Below, one piece after another: positions 1 through 10,944 of a stretch of DNA of 64,000 bases. The translations under genes and the position numbers were made by a program. How positions within the stretch are numbered: the first letter of the stretch is position 1; each line of letters begins with the position of its first letter. The notes beneath the pieces are model-generated. The model made no database searches. It saw only the letters and a program-made list of their open reading frames with translations, and was not told the DNA's origin. The stretch comes from Mycobacterium yunnanensis (lineage in GTDB: Bacteria; Actinomycetota; Actinomycetes; Mycobacteriales; Mycobacteriaceae): NCBI RefSeq assembly GCF_025823185.1, contig NZ_JACKVK010000008.1:1166312-1230311 (forward strand), read 5' to 3'.

Positions 1-326
1 CGTTCCCAGGCGTACTCCTCGAGTTCGACCCGGGCGCCGTCCACCGGGCCGACGTCGGCGACGAAGTGCCGGGCCAGGGCCAGACCGTAGTCTTCCACCG
101 ACAGCAGACCCTTCTCCTTCGCGTAGGCGTAGGCGGTCTGCTTCTGGGTGTCGGTGGGCAGCACCGACGATTGATCGCCGGTCAGGTGCGCGGCGCTGAA
201 ATCGCCTCGTAGACAGGTGGTTACGTTGACGTCGTGGATCTCGTGACGCGGGGTGTCGCGGTAGACTCTGACCACGCGGGTCTCGGCCTTGCCGTACTGG
301 TTGCCACCCAGGATGATCTCGGACAC
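1..326 (-). CDS. Uricase (urate oxidase), 3' end cut by window edge
   Basis: Oxidises urate to 5-hydroxyisourate, the first step of ureide formation. Only the N-terminal ~108 residues are in the window; translation starts at a GTG and runs off position 1. The visible part has the family pattern CLRGDF, then VLPTDTQKQTAYAYAKEKG, whose Thr in the TDTQK stretch matches the catalytic Thr region of uricases. It is the last gene of a four-gene minus-strand operon, three bases after the HIU hydrolase stop, so substrate and product enzymes are co-transcribed. Length and C-terminal half cannot be judged. Confidence 0.93.
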   Translation of the reverse strand, partial: MSEIILGGNQYGKAETRVVRVYRDTPRHEIHDVNVTTCLRGDFSAAHLTGDQSSVLPTDTQKQTAYAYAKEKGLLSVEDYGLALARHFVADVGPVDGARVELEEYAWE

Positions 327-329
327 CGT

Positions 330-650
330 TCAGCTCCCTCTATAGGTGGAATAGGCGAATGGCGAGAGCAGTACCGGAACATGGTATTTGCCTGTCGCAT
401 CGGTGATCTCGAAGGCGACGATCACCTCCGGGTAGAACGTCGCGACGTCGAGTGCGGCGAAGTAGGCACCGGTGCCGAAGTGCAGTCGATACACCCCGCT
501 GGGCAGGTCGCCGCCCAACTGCGCGACGCGGCCGTCGTCATCGGTGGTCCCCGTGGACATGGGTTCACCGTTGGAGCCGGTGAGCGTGACGGCGACGCCG
601 ACGGCAGGTCTGCCGGACATTGCGTCGAGGACGTGAGTGGACAGGCTCAT
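330..650 (-). CDS. 5-hydroxyisourate hydrolase (transthyretin-like)
   Basis: Hydrolyses 5-hydroxyisourate, the uricase product, to OHCU in the cytoplasm. The 106-residue length is normal for the family. It starts with LSTHVLD (conserved His near the N-terminus) and ends with the C-terminal signature YRGS that distinguishes HIU hydrolases from transthyretin. It lies 4 bp after the uraD stop and 3 bp before the uricase start, consistent with one polycistronic mRNA. Start ATG at 650. Confidence 0.95.
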   Translation of the reverse strand: MSLSTHVLDAMSGRPAVGVAVTLTGSNGEPMSTGTTDDDGRVAQLGGDLPSGVYRLHFGTGAYFAALDVATFYPEVIVAFEITDATGKYHVPVLLSPFAYSTYRGS

Positions 651-654
651 GTGG

Positions 655-1185
655 TCATCTTGCCTCGGCGTCGGCAGACGGCTCGCTCAGGAGGCGTTCG
701 AGTCGAAGCCGGTTGATCTTGGCGAGCTCGCTGCGCATCACGCGGCGTTCGGTCGCGGGATCGTTGTGGAGGCGCTCGGTGAGAATGGCCAGCAGTTCCT
801 CGGCCGAGCGTCCGCTGGCGCACACCAGGTAGACGTACCCGAACTTGTCGTCGTATTCGGCGTTCTTGGCGGCCAATTCGGCCTTGACGGAGTCCCCGGC
901 CGTCGTCACCGCCGCTTGTTCGCGCGCCGAGGATGCGTTGTCGACCTTGGCGCCAATTCGTGGATGACCGTCCAGGGCGGCGTCGATCTCGGCGTCGGGC
1001 AGTTCGGCCAGCACCCGGTCGGCGCGGTCGAGCAGTGCGTCGACGTCGCGAAACGGCGCGCCCGCGAGTACCCGTCGCGCCCAGATGGTGGACGAGCACA
1101 CGCCGAACAGCACGTTCATCTGCTGTCGATCGCTCAGCCGGGTGAAGCCGTCCAGGCCCAGTCTGTCTCGGGGCAACCCAGACAT
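655..1185 (-). CDS. uraD: OHCU decarboxylase
   Basis: Decarboxylates 2-oxo-4-hydroxy-4-carboxy-5-ureidoimidazoline to S-allantoin, the last step of urate-to-allantoin conversion. 176 residues, typical. The active-site segment GHPRIGAKV carries the catalytic His, followed by SAREQ with the conserved Glu and by KFGYVYLVCASGRSAEELL, the strongest family signature. Its ATG directly follows the stop of the permease fusion, which carries a second, divergent domain of the same family. Operon order is permease, uraD, HIU hydrolase, uricase. Confidence 0.95.
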   Translation of the reverse strand: MSGLPRDRLGLDGFTRLSDRQQMNVLFGVCSSTIWARRVLAGAPFRDVDALLDRADRVLAELPDAEIDAALDGHPRIGAKVDNASSAREQAAVTTAGDSVKAELAAKNAEYDDKFGYVYLVCASGRSAEELLAILTERLHNDPATERRVMRSELAKINRLRLERLLSEPSADAEAR

Positions 1186-3054
1186 CTACTGCAGTTCGTT
1201 GAGCCGGCCGAACCGCGCTGCGGCAATCGGATTGGCGTCGGCCACCAGGTCGTCGAAACGGTAGTTTGCAATCTTGGCGATTTCGATGAGCGCGAACGCA
1301 CGCTCGGCGGCAGGGGAGTTGTCGATTCGCGACCAGCCGTTCTTGAGGACCCGGTCGAATCGCTCGGTCTCGCGGGCGCAGATGATCAGCGGAAAGCCGA
1401 AGTGCTCGCGGTACGCGCCGGCCAGATCCACGACGTCATTGTGGTCGTCCTCGTCGAGATTGGACAACGCGACGTGGTCGACGGCCAACGCGTGCCCCGT
1501 CTCGTCCTCGGCGCCGAGGTCGTGAAAGGCGCCGAGCAGCTCGTCTTGTTGCTCCTTCGTGCCCGTCAGCACCGCATCCTGAAAGGCCTCCCGCAGCGCG
1601 GTGGTGCCGGCGAACGGTCGCTGCTCGAAGGCGCGGTCCACTGCCCACGGCACGTCCTGCACCACGTGACCGAACACCTCCGTGAAACGGTCCTTGGTCA
1701 TCGAGTTGACCTCGTCGAGGGTGATCGAACCGCCGCCGGCGACCCGCGGACCGCGCGAGCCGGTGTGGAAGAACACGATGTTGAGCAGGATCGCCGCGAC
1801 CGCGCCGATGCTGATGCCGCTGCCGAAGATCAGGTTCAGGCCCGTCGGCATGGCCTTGGCGAGGTCGGGATAGCTCGTAACCCACAGCGCCAGCGCAAGA
1901 CTGGTGGTGACGATGATGAGGTTGCGGTGGTCGGTGAAGTCGACCTTGCCGAGGGTCTGGATGCCGACGACGGCGACGGTGGCGAACAACGTCAGCGCGG
2001 CGCCGCCCAGGACCGGATTGGGGATCGATGCGACGATCGCGGCGACCTTGGGGAGGAAGCCCAGGATGATCATGATGACGCCGGCCGCAGCGACCACCCA
2101 CCGGCTCTTGACTCCGGTGAGGCGCACCAGGCCGACGTTCTCGGAGAACGCGGTGTACGGAAACGAGTTGAAGATGCCGCCGATCGTGGTCGCCACTCCG
2201 TCTGCTCGCAGCACGTTGCCGATGTCGGAGGCCTTTACGCGCTTGCCGACGATCTCGCCGGTCGCGATCGTGCTGCCGGTGGATTCGACCGCGGTGATCA
2301 GCAGCACGATGATCATGGTGAGACACGCGACGAAGTCGAACTTGGGCAGGCCGAACAGGAACGGCGGCGTGAAGCCGAATGCCGACGCCTGGCCCACCTT
2401 GTCGAAGTTCATGTCGCCGAGGGCAAAGGCCACCACACAGCCGACGACGAGCCCGAGCAGTACCGCGATGGTCGCCAGGAAACCACGGAACAGGCGCTGG
2501 ATGCCCACGATGACGGCGATGGTGCCCAAGGCGTAGAGGAACCAGCGGATGTTGGCCGGATCGGGTTCGTGCGTCGCGGGGTTGGTGACGGCGTCCAGAG
2601 CCCCGACGGGCACCAGGCACAGGCCGATGATGGTGATCAGGGTGCCGGTCACCACGGGCGGGAAGAACCGGAGAAGCTTGATGAAGACGGGAGCGATCAG
2701 GAACGTGAAGACACCTGCGACGATCACCGCGCCGTAGACGTACAGGAGGCTCGGTGCGCCGCCGCCGTTGGCCAGGCCGATCGCGATGATCGGCGAGACT
2801 CCTGCGAACGTCACGCCCTGCAGCAGCGGCAGACGTACGCCGATCTTCCAGAAGCCGACGGCCTGGATGATCGAGGCGATCCCGCACGTGAACAGGTCGG
2901 CGGTGATGAGCTTGACGAGTTGGTCGGGGGGCAGGTCGACGGCGCCCGCGATGATGATGGGCACCAGCACCGCGCCCGCGTAGAACGCGACGACGTGCTG
3001 AAACCCGTAGGTGGCGAGTTTCGGGAGCGGCAGCATCTCGTCGACGGGGTGCAT
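1186..3054 (-). CDS. Purine (xanthine/urate) permease fused to OHCU-decarboxylase-like domain
   Basis: 622 residues. Residues ~1-440 are an NCS2/NAT-type nucleobase permease with about 12-14 hydrophobic segments: start MHPVDEMLPLPKLATYG, LQGVTFAGVSP, and SSIATGE-type ESTGSTIATGEIVG before the substrate region. Residues ~465-622 resemble an OHCU decarboxylase (SMTKDRFTEVFGHV, then IDNSPAAERAFALIEIAKIANYR). The usual HP catalytic dipeptide is FH here (AFHDLGA), so activity of this domain is doubtful. The ATG at 3054 was chosen because AGGAAG precedes it and the permease homology begins there; the open frame extends upstream but antisense to the MocA-like gene. First gene of the urate operon, so uptake is likely coupled to breakdown. 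Confidence 0.9.
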   Translation of the reverse strand: MHPVDEMLPLPKLATYGFQHVVAFYAGAVLVPIIIAGAVDLPPDQLVKLITADLFTCGIASIIQAVGFWKIGVRLPLLQGVTFAGVSPIIAIGLANGGGAPSLLYVYGAVIVAGVFTFLIAPVFIKLLRFFPPVVTGTLITIIGLCLVPVGALDAVTNPATHEPDPANIRWFLYALGTIAVIVGIQRLFRGFLATIAVLLGLVVGCVVAFALGDMNFDKVGQASAFGFTPPFLFGLPKFDFVACLTMIIVLLITAVESTGSTIATGEIVGKRVKASDIGNVLRADGVATTIGGIFNSFPYTAFSENVGLVRLTGVKSRWVVAAAGVIMIILGFLPKVAAIVASIPNPVLGGAALTLFATVAVVGIQTLGKVDFTDHRNLIIVTTSLALALWVTSYPDLAKAMPTGLNLIFGSGISIGAVAAILLNIVFFHTGSRGPRVAGGGSITLDEVNSMTKDRFTEVFGHVVQDVPWAVDRAFEQRPFAGTTALREAFQDAVLTGTKEQQDELLGAFHDLGAEDETGHALAVDHVALSNLDEDDHNDVVDLAGAYREHFGFPLIICARETERFDRVLKNGWSRIDNSPAAERAFALIEIAKIANYRFDDLVADANPIAAARFGRLNELQ

Positions 3055-3135
3055 GCGCTTCCTGTCGGTGCTCAGTGGCGGGGCTGACCGTGGGGTGGAC
3101 ACCGTCCAAGAATCGGTCAGGATGATGATGTTCGC

Positions 3136-3681
3136 ATGTCGAAAGCTCCCTCCGTGGCCGGCGTGCTGCTGGCCGCCGGGGCGGGAACGCGCTACGGGAT
3201 GCCCAAAGTGCTTGCCCAACAGGGAGAATGGCTTCGCCTCGCGGTGGCCGCACTGGCCGACGGTGGTTGTGACGACGTCGTCGTGGTGCTGGGTGCCGCA
3301 GTGGTGGACGTGCCACCACCCGCCCGCGCGGTGGTGGCGCCGGACTGGGCGAGCGGGATGGGCGCGTCGCTGCGAACCGGCCTGGCCGCGGCGAACGCGG
3401 CAGATCTGGTGGTCGTGCACCTCGTCGACGTCCCCGACGTCGGTGCCGACGTGGTCACCAGGGTGCTGGCCGCGGCGGTGACCTCCGATTCGGGGCTCGC
3501 GCGGGCGACGTTCGCCGGGCGTCCGGGTCACCCCGTGGCGATGGCGGGGCGGCACCGAGCGGCGCTGTCGGCCACGTTGGCCGGCGACGAGGGGGCGCGA
3601 ACCTTCCTGAAGGGCATGTCGGGTGTGGCGTTCGTCGAGTGCGGCGACCTCGCCACGGGCGCCGACGTCGACCGGCGTTGA
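3136..3681 (+). CDS. MocA-like molybdopterin cytidylyltransferase family protein
   Basis: A 181-residue nucleotidyltransferase of the MobA-like fold. The N-terminal loop LLAAGAGTRYGMPK is the NTP-binding signature, VVVHLVDVPDV holds the metal-binding Asp, and FAGRPGHPV is typical of the MocA (CTP) branch. Such proteins often sit beside xanthine dehydrogenase genes and mature the molybdenum cofactor for them. Here it is divergent from the purine permease, which fits a purine-oxidation role, but no dehydrogenase subunit is in the window. The precise nucleotide (CTP or GTP) is inferred. Confidence 0.82.
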   Translation: MSKAPSVAGVLLAAGAGTRYGMPKVLAQQGEWLRLAVAALADGGCDDVVVVLGAAVVDVPPPARAVVAPDWASGMGASLRTGLAAANAADLVVVHLVDVPDVGADVVTRVLAAAVTSDSGLARATFAGRPGHPVAMAGRHRAALSATLAGDEGARTFLKGMSGVAFVECGDLATGADVDRR

Positions 3682-3685
3682 CGTG

Positions 3686-3702
3686 GAGGTGGTATACACC
3701 TC
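3686..3702. promoter_or_regulatory. Inverted repeat GAGGTG-N5-CACCTC (possible operator)
   Basis: Perfect 6-bp arms around GTATA, with a palindromic GTATAC in the centre, located five bases after the MocA-like stop and about 95 bp before the Lsr2-like start. The shape suits a dimeric repressor site. No regulator gene is adjacent, so this is a candidate only. Confidence 0.4.
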
Positions 3703-3730
3703 ATACGCAGAGATGGGGAGTTTCTGCCGG

Positions 3731-3752
3731 CGGCGGCCGACACCGGCCGCCG
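3731..3752 (+). terminator. GC-rich hairpin, possible terminator or attenuator
   Basis: CGGCGGCCG and CGGCCGCCG form a perfect 9-bp stem with a 4-base ACAC loop. There is no following T-run, so it would be a mycobacterial-type non-canonical terminator for the MocA-like gene or an attenuator in the leader of the Lsr2-like gene. Confidence 0.4.
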
Positions 3753-3795
3753 GGGGTGGCGCCTACGGGCGTGACGTGCGAGGGGGCAACGGGTA

Positions 3796-4143
3796 GTGGG
3801 AAAGAGAAAGAACGACGAGCCGGTCGACGCCCTGGACGGGACGGCGGCAGCGGAAACCGTCCAGTTCGGCCTCGACGGGCAGCTCTATTCGATCGACCTG
3901 TCGTCGGAGCATGCCGAGGAGCTCCGTCGCATCATGAGCGAGTGGGCGGCGTATGGGAGGCGGGTGAGGCCGGTGCAGCGACGCCACCTGGCGCGAATCG
4001 ACCCCTGGCGCAAGCAGGTCACCGGTCAGGAACGCGATCAGATCCGCGAGTGGTGCCAGGACAACGGCTACAGCGTCGGCACCCGCGGCCCGCTGCCGTT
4101 CGAGGCGGTGGACGCCTTCCGGACCGCGAACTCGGCGCGCTAG
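3796..4143 (+). CDS. Lsr2-like nucleoid-associated protein
   Basis: 115 residues, close to the 112 of Lsr2. The N-terminal half has the dimerisation pattern [18 protein letters not shown], the C-terminal half the DNA-binding pattern [16 protein letters not shown] and VDAF. Lsr2 binds AT-rich DNA through an RGR motif; here the aligned residues are TRGPLP, so the second Arg is Pro, and the Arg/Gly-rich linker of Lsr2 is replaced by a WRKQ-containing linker. This is therefore a divergent paralogue, perhaps with altered DNA binding. GTG start. Its stop overlaps the convergent mdh stop through a shared CTAG. Confidence 0.82.
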   Translation: MGKRKNDEPVDALDGTAAAETVQFGLDGQLYSIDLSSEHAEELRRIMSEWAAYGRRVRPVQRRHLARIDPWRKQVTGQERDQIREWCQDNGYSVGTRGPLPFEAVDAFRTANSAR

Positions 4144-5186
4144 AGCAGACCGAGCGCGGCGACCGCCGCGCGTTCGGATTGCAGCTCCGCCACCGAGGCG
4201 TCGATGCGCTGCCGAGAGAACGCGTTGATCTCGAGGCCCTCGACGACTTGCCACGAACCGTCGACCGCGCGCACGGGGAGCGACGCGACGACGCCCTCGG
4301 GGATGCCGTACGCGCCAGGTGACGGAAGCGCGACCGACGTCCAGTCGTCGGCGTCGGTGCCGTCCACCCAGTCGCGAACGTGGTCGATGGCGGCATTGGC
4401 TGCCGACGCCGCCGACGAGGTGCCGCGGGCCTCGATGATCGCGGACCCGCGGGTCGCGACGGTGGGAATGAATTGATTTGTCAGCCAATCGGTGTCGGCG
4501 GCGAATTCGGCACCTGGCCGACCGCCGACGACCGCGTGGAAGATGTCTGGGTACATGGTGGGCGAATGGTTGCCCCACACCGTCACCCGGGAGACGTCGG
4601 TGACGTGGACGCCCGCGTGGGCGGCCAGCGCCGCGACGGCACGGTTGTGGTCGAGGCGCGTGAGCGCGGTGAAACGCTGCGCGGGCACGTCTGGGGCGTG
4701 TGCGGAGGCCACCAGGGCGTTGGTGTTCGCGGGGTTGCCAACCACCACGACGCGGACGTCGGAGGACGCGCCGGCGTTGATGGCCCTCCCCGCGTCGGCG
4801 AAGATCGCGGCGTTGGCGGCCAGCAGGTCGGCGCGCTCCATGCCCTTGCTGCGGGGCTTGGCGCCCACCAACAGCGCGACGTCGACCCCGTCGAACGCCC
4901 GTACCGGGTCGTCGTGGATCTCGACGTCGGCCAGCAGGTCGAAGGCGCTGTCGACGAGTTCCATCACCACGCCCTCGGCCGCCCGGATCGCCGACGGCAG
5001 CTCCAGCAGCCGTAGCGTCACGGGGACGCCGCGGCCCAGCAGCGCGCCCGCTCCGATGCGGAAGAGTGCGGCGTAGCCGATCTGACCGGCGGCGCCGGTG
5101 ACCGTGACGACTTTCGGGTGGGCGGAGCTGGGTGGGCTAGGAACCGGGTGGGCGGAGCTGGGTGGGCTAGCAGCCGGGCGGGTCAC
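4140..5186 (-). CDS. mdh: Malate dehydrogenase with repeat-derived N-terminal extension
   Basis: NAD-dependent oxidation of malate to oxaloacetate in the TCA cycle. 348 residues. The Rossmann motif [16 protein letters not shown] begins only at residue ~29, substrate residues appear in [13 protein letters not shown], and the catalytic His is in [12 protein letters not shown]. The first ~24 residues are two copies of a PPSSAHP-containing unit encoded by a 30-bp tandem repeat, absent from typical family members. No alternative ATG, GTG or TTG lies between the repeat and the Rossmann strand, and the GTG start overlaps the upstream stop by 4 bp, so the extension is probably translated. Confidence 0.95.
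   Translation of the reverse strand: MTRPAASPPSSAHPVPSPPSSAHPKVVTVTGAAGQIGYAALFRIGAGALLGRGVPVTLRLLELPSAIRAAEGVVMELVDSAFDLLADVEIHDDPVRAFDGVDVALLVGAKPRSKGMERADLLAANAAIFADAGRAINAGASSDVRVVVVGNPANTNALVASAHAPDVPAQRFTALTRLDHNRAVAALAAHAGVHVTDVSRVTVWGNHSPTMYPDIFHAVVGGRPGAEFAADTDWLTNQFIPTVATRGSAIIEARGTSSAASAANAAIDHVRDWVDGTDADDWTSVALPSPGAYGIPEGVVASLPVRAVDGSWQVVEGLEINAFSRQRIDASVAELQSERAAVAALGLL
5115..5174. repeat. Tandem 30-bp direct repeat, two copies, inside mdh 5' end
   Basis: Copies 5115-5144 and 5145-5174 share the first 26 bases exactly, including GGGTGGGCGGAGCTGGGTGG, and differ only in the last few. The period is a multiple of three, so the repeat adds ten residues in frame per copy and could vary in number between strains by slippage. 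Confidence 0.85.
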
Positions 5187-5515
5187 GTGTGCACGCGGAT
5201 GTTGAGGATCTCCGAGGCATAGCGGCGCACGGTGTCCTCCGACATCGCCGCCGCGTCCTCCTGCCCGGGCCGGGCCCGGCTCTGCATGAACCCGGTCTTC
5301 GGGTTCAGGGTGATCTCGGCGAGCAATTCACCGGTGGACGGCTCGCAGACCGCCCACGTGTACATGCTGTCGTCGGCCCAGCCGTCCTCGGCGTCGTGGA
5401 CGTAGTCCAGGTCGGTCTCGCCAAGGTCGGCCAGTGCGGGCCGGTCGTCGACGCGGTCGTCGTAGCGCAGTCCGCGCAGGTACCACGTGCCGTTGTTGAT
5501 CTCGACGGGTTCCAT
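5183..5515 (-). CDS. Small conserved protein of unknown function
   Basis: 110 residues from the ATG at 5515 ([20 protein letters not shown]). I do not recognise a firm family; the segment [21 protein letters not shown] resembles one strand-turn-strand of GNAT acetyltransferases, but the acetyl-CoA loop is not visible. No signal peptide or membrane segment. It overlaps mdh by 4 bp (GTGA), so the two are translationally coupled. An upstream in-frame start would add 13 residues but lacks a ribosome site. Confidence 0.7.
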   Translation of the reverse strand: MEPVEINNGTWYLRGLRYDDRVDDRPALADLGETDLDYVHDAEDGWADDSMYTWAVCEPSTGELLAEITLNPKTGFMQSRARPGQEDAAAMSEDTVRRYASEILNIRVHT

Positions 5516-5594
5516 GGTGGTCAACCTACCGAGTGGCCACTTACGACACGCCAATCGCGAGGAAGCGTGTGTCTACTGGCCACTCGGCCGGTTC

Positions 5595-7433
<1,839 letters not shown>

Positions 7434-7522
7434 TTAAGAATGTATCGGAGGCAGTTTAAGGGGCGCGTTAGGGCCGTCGGCGCGCCGGTCCCTTACTGGT
7501 GAGTAGCAATGTTGGGCCTCCA

Positions 7523-7538
7523 GGCGATCACGGTCGCC
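7523..7538 (-). terminator. Weak hairpin after the sufE-like gene
   Basis: GGCGA and TCGCC arms with a 6-base loop lie just after the stop of the minus-strand sufE-like gene. The stem is short and there is no T-run on that strand, so termination here is only possible. Confidence 0.25.
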
Positions 7539-7544
7539 CTTTGA

Positions 7545-7964
7545 CTACGGGGTCGCGAGTCGTCGTTTGATGCGCGTCAGCATCGCCGACATCCCACGCA
7601 GTCGTAGCGGGCTGATCATCTTGGCGAGGCCGAGGTCGGCGTAGAAGTCGTCCGGCACGGCCAGGATCTCGTCGGCGGAGTGCTCGTCGAGGCCTGCGGC
7701 GAGGATCGCCGCGAAGCCTCGCGTCGTCGGCGCCTCGGCGGGTGCACTGAAGTACAGCCGGACGCGTGCCCGATCGGAGGCGTCGACGTGGAGGAACAAC
7801 GGGGACTGGCACTCCGGCACCGGCTCCATGGCCGCCTCTTCGAGATCGGCGGGAATCGGCGGCAACTCGTTGGCGAACTCGAGCAGCAGCTGCAGCTTGT
7901 CCTGGCCCTGCATGTCGGCGAATTCCGACACCACCTCGGCCAGGGCGTCCGGCATGGCGCTCAC
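7545..7964 (-). CDS. SufE-family sulfur acceptor (Rv3284-like)
   Basis: Accepts persulfide sulfur and passes it on, typically for Fe-S assembly. 139 residues from a GTG that overlaps the sseA stop by 4 bp; an ATG three codons later is an alternative. The key Cys is in [13 protein letters not shown], and the C-terminus [14 protein letters not shown] is typical. Coupling to sseA, a sulfurtransferase, suggests the two act as donor and acceptor. Confidence 0.9.
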   Translation of the reverse strand: MSAMPDALAEVVSEFADMQGQDKLQLLLEFANELPPIPADLEEAAMEPVPECQSPLFLHVDASDRARVRLYFSAPAEAPTTRGFAAILAAGLDEHSADEILAVPDDFYADLGLAKMISPLRLRGMSAMLTRIKRRLATP

Positions 7965-8857
7965 TGCTTGCCGGGCGCCTCGCCCGGGTCGGTCCCGACC
8001 GCCACCGGCACCCGCACGGCGTTGCCCCACTCGGTCCACGAGCCGTCGTAGTTGCGCACGCCTTCCTTGCCAAGCAGGTGGGTCAGCACGAACCAGGTGT
8101 GACTGGACCGTTCGCCGATGCGGCAGTACACGATGGTCTGGTCCTCGGGCTGCAAGAAGCCGTACAGCTCGTCGAGTTCGGCGCGGCTGCGGAACAGCCC
8201 GTTGTCCTTGGCCGCCTTGGCCCACGGGATCGACGTCGCAGTCGGAATGTGGCCGCCACGTAGGGCGCCCTCCTCCGGATAGTCCGGCATGTGGGTGCGC
8301 TCGCCGGTGTACTCCAAGGGTGAGCGGACGTCGATCAGCGGCTGGCGGCCCAGGGTCGTGAGCACGTCCTCCTTGAAGGCCCGGATCTCCGCGTCGTTGC
8401 GCTCCACGACGGGGTAGCCCGATGCCGTCTTGGCCGGGACGTCGAGCGTGGTGTCGCGACCGTTGGAGACCCAGAGGTCGCGGCCGCCGTCGAGCAACCG
8501 CACGTCGGGATGGCCGAACAGGGTGAACACCCACAGCGCGTACGCGGCCCACCAGTTGCTCTTGTCGCCGTAGATGACGACGGTGTCGTCACGGCTGATG
8601 CCCTTGCGGTCCATCAGGGCGGCGAATTGGGTGCCGTCGATGTAGTCGCGCACGCGTTCGTCGTTGAGGTCGGTATGCCAGTCGATCTTGACGGCGCCGG
8701 GAATGTGCCCGGTGTCGTACAGCAGGACGTCCTCGTCGGATTCGACGATGGCGAGCCCGGGCCGGCCGATATTGCCGGCCAACCAGTCGGCGGTCACCAG
8801 TCGTTCGGGATGGGCGTAGGCGGCGAGGGAGGGATGCGGGTCTGCAGGCAGCGACAC
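7961..8857 (-). CDS. sseA: Thiosulfate/3-mercaptopyruvate sulfurtransferase
   Basis: Two-domain rhodanese, 298 residues. The N-terminal inactive domain spans ~20-140. The C-terminal catalytic domain has [12 protein letters not shown] and the active loop [13 protein letters not shown], whose Cys carries the persulfide. Same operon as the sufE-like gene (GTGA overlap). GTG start. The next upstream gene, fcl, ends 31 bp away on the same strand but belongs to a different pathway. Confidence 0.95.
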   Translation of the reverse strand: MSLPADPHPSLAAYAHPERLVTADWLAGNIGRPGLAIVESDEDVLLYDTGHIPGAVKIDWHTDLNDERVRDYIDGTQFAALMDRKGISRDDTVVIYGDKSNWWAAYALWVFTLFGHPDVRLLDGGRDLWVSNGRDTTLDVPAKTASGYPVVERNDAEIRAFKEDVLTTLGRQPLIDVRSPLEYTGERTHMPDYPEEGALRGGHIPTATSIPWAKAAKDNGLFRSRAELDELYGFLQPEDQTIVYCRIGERSSHTWFVLTHLLGKEGVRNYDGSWTEWGNAVRVPVAVGTDPGEAPGKQ

Positions 8858-8888
8858 CCCTAGAGCCTACTTGTTCGTCACACGCGGG

Positions 8889-9866
8889 TCAGACCCTCAG
8901 TGCTTGCTGATTGGACCGGTACCACGACACCGTGTCGGCGAGGCCGTCGCGCAACGAGATGGTCGGCTGCCAGCCGCTCCCGCGCAACGTGCTGACGTCG
9001 AGGAGTTTGCGTGGCGTGCCGTCGGGCTTCGAGGTGTCCCACTCGGTGTCTCCGGTGAAACCGGTTGCCTCGGAGACCATGTGGGCGATCTCGGCAATGG
9101 TCTGATCCTCGCCGGTTCCGACGTTCACCTGTTGAGGTCCGTCGAAGTGCTCCAACAGGTGTAGGCAGGCGGCGGCTAGGTCGTCGACGTGGAGGAATTC
9201 TCGGCGAGGATTGCCGCTGCCCCAGTTGGTGACCACGGGTGCGCCCTGGGCGCGGGCCTCGTCGTATCGCCGGATGAACGCAGGCAGCACGTGCGACGAC
9301 GTCGCGGAGAAGTTGTCCCCGGGACCGTACAGATTCGTGGGCATCGCCGAGATCCACGGCAGGCCGTACTGGCGTCTCACCGCCTGAACCTGCATGATGC
9401 CGGCGATCTTGGCGATCGCGTACGCGTCGTTGGTGGGTTCGAGCGTGCCGGTCAGAAGGGCATCCTCGGCGATCGGCTGAGGGGCGAACTTCGGGTAGAT
9501 GCATGACGATCCAAGAAACAACAGTCGATGCACGCCGGTGTGCAAAGCGGCGTCGAGCACGTTGACCTGGATCTGCAAGTTCTCCGAGAGGAAGTCGACG
9601 GGCCGGGTGCTGTTGGCCAGGATGCCGCCGACCCGCGCCGCCGCGAGCACGACGACCGCGGGGCGGGCCTCCTCGAAGAAGTCGAACGTGGCCCGCCGGT
9701 CGGTCAGGTCCAGTTCGCTGCGTGTACGCACATGCAGATTGGTGAAGCCCTCGTCGCCAAGCTTGCGGTGGATGGCCGATCCGACCATGCCACGGTGCCC
9801 GGCGATGAAAGTGGGAGCGGCGCGGTCCAGTGCGGTTGGTGTGTAACCGGGCTCGTCAATGCTCAC
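8889..9866 (-). CDS. fcl: GDP-L-fucose synthase
   Basis: Epimerises and reduces GDP-4-keto-6-deoxymannose to GDP-L-fucose. 325 residues. NADP-binding motif [10 protein letters not shown], catalytic SSCIYP and the YAIAKIAG (YxxxK) pair are intact. It overlaps gmd by 4 bp (GTGA), so the two are made together. In M. tuberculosis the homologues (Rv1511-Rv1512) lie in a glycolipid/polysaccharide locus; here the pair interrupts the sseA-maf order, close to the large glycan locus that may use the sugar. Confidence 0.95.
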   Translation of the reverse strand: MSIDEPGYTPTALDRAAPTFIAGHRGMVGSAIHRKLGDEGFTNLHVRTRSELDLTDRRATFDFFEEARPAVVVLAAARVGGILANSTRPVDFLSENLQIQVNVLDAALHTGVHRLLFLGSSCIYPKFAPQPIAEDALLTGTLEPTNDAYAIAKIAGIMQVQAVRRQYGLPWISAMPTNLYGPGDNFSATSSHVLPAFIRRYDEARAQGAPVVTNWGSGNPRREFLHVDDLAAACLHLLEHFDGPQQVNVGTGEDQTIAEIAHMVSEATGFTGDTEWDTSKPDGTPRKLLDVSTLRGSGWQPTISLRDGLADTVSWYRSNQQALRV

Positions 9867-10894
9867 GAGTGTTGGGACCAGGTGCTAACCAGCGGGGTGT
9901 CGATCCACGGTTTGCCTTGGCATTCCAGGGCGGCGATGTCGGCGTCGACCATGATGCGGGCAAGGTGGGGAGTGTCGACCTCAGCCTTCCAACCGAGCTG
10001 GCGGTGGGCCTTGGAGGCATCTCCAACGAGTGCGTCCACTTCGGTTGGACGCAGGTATCTTTCGTCGAAGCGGACGTACTCGCGCCAGTCGAGGCCGGCG
10101 TGGGTGAACGCAGCCTCGAGGAAGTCCTGGACGGTGTAATTACCGCCAGTGGCCAGCACGTAGTCCTCGGGGGTGTCGGCTTGGAGCATGCGCCACATGC
10201 CTTCGACGTACTCGGGAGCGTAGCCCCAGTCGCGGATGGCCTCGAGGTTGCCCAGGTAGAGGTTGTGTTCGATGCCGGCCTTGATGCGAGCGACCGCGCG
10301 GGTGATCTTGCGGGTCACGAAAGTTTCACCGCGACGCGGGGATTCGTGGTTGAACAGAATGCCGTTGACGGCGAACATCCCGTAGGCCTCCCGGTAGTTA
10401 CGGGTCACCCAGTAGGAGTAGACCTTGGCTGCGCCGTAGGGGGAGCGGGGGTAGAACGGGGTGTCTTCACTCTGCGGTGGCGGTGTCGCGCCGAACATCT
10501 CCGAGCTGGAGGCTTGGTAGAAGCGGCAGTCGACGTTGGCGATGCGGATGGCCTCTAGCAGGCGGATGGAACCCGAGCCGGTGGTGTCGGCGGTGTGTTC
10601 GGGTTCGTCGAAGCTGACGCGGACGTGGGATTGAGCAGCGAGGTTGTAGACCTCGTCGGGATTGATGGTGGCGATCAGGGTGACCAGGCGGGCGCCGTCG
10701 CTGAGATCGCCGTAGTGCAGGAAGAACCGCGCGCCGGACTCGTGGGGGTCGACGTAGAGGTGCTCGATGCGGGCGGTGTTGAACGTCGAGGACCGTCGGA
10801 TGAGACCGTGCACCTCGTAGCCCTTGGCCAGCAGCAACTCGGCCATATACGATCCGTCCTGACCGGTGACACCGGTGATCAACGCCCTCTTCAC
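9863..10894 (-). CDS. gmd: GDP-mannose 4,6-dehydratase
   Basis: Converts GDP-D-mannose to GDP-4-keto-6-deoxy-D-mannose, the precursor of GDP-fucose and GDP-rhamnose. 343 residues. Rossmann loop [29 protein letters not shown], catalytic SSSEMFG, and YxxxK in [15 protein letters not shown] start with AAGGGGTGAG upstream. GDP-mannose would come from manB, also encoded in this window. The upstream region holds inverted repeats described separately. Confidence 0.96.
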   Translation of the reverse strand: MKRALITGVTGQDGSYMAELLLAKGYEVHGLIRRSSTFNTARIEHLYVDPHESGARFFLHYGDLSDGARLVTLIATINPDEVYNLAAQSHVRVSFDEPEHTADTTGSGSIRLLEAIRIANVDCRFYQASSSEMFGATPPPQSEDTPFYPRSPYGAAKVYSYWVTRNYREAYGMFAVNGILFNHESPRRGETFVTRKITRAVARIKAGIEHNLYLGNLEAIRDWGYAPEYVEGMWRMLQADTPEDYVLATGGNYTVQDFLEAAFTHAGLDWREYVRFDERYLRPTEVDALVGDASKAHRQLGWKAEVDTPHLARIMVDADIAALECQGKPWIDTPLVSTWSQHS

Positions 10895-10944
10895 GGGCTC
10901 ACCCCTTGCCGCGTCGCCTTCGAGGTCACAAGCTGCTCCGTTCG

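Noticed and set aside
637..3087. Very long plus-strand open frame opposite uraD and the permease
   Set aside because: Its product is highly charged and repetitive (RDDGDEQ-rich), typical of the antisense frame of GC-rich genes; the opposite strand encodes recognisable proteins.
3055..3699. N-terminal extension of the permease frame
   Set aside because: It lies antisense to the MocA-like gene, has no membrane segments, and homology begins at 3054 with a ribosome site in front.
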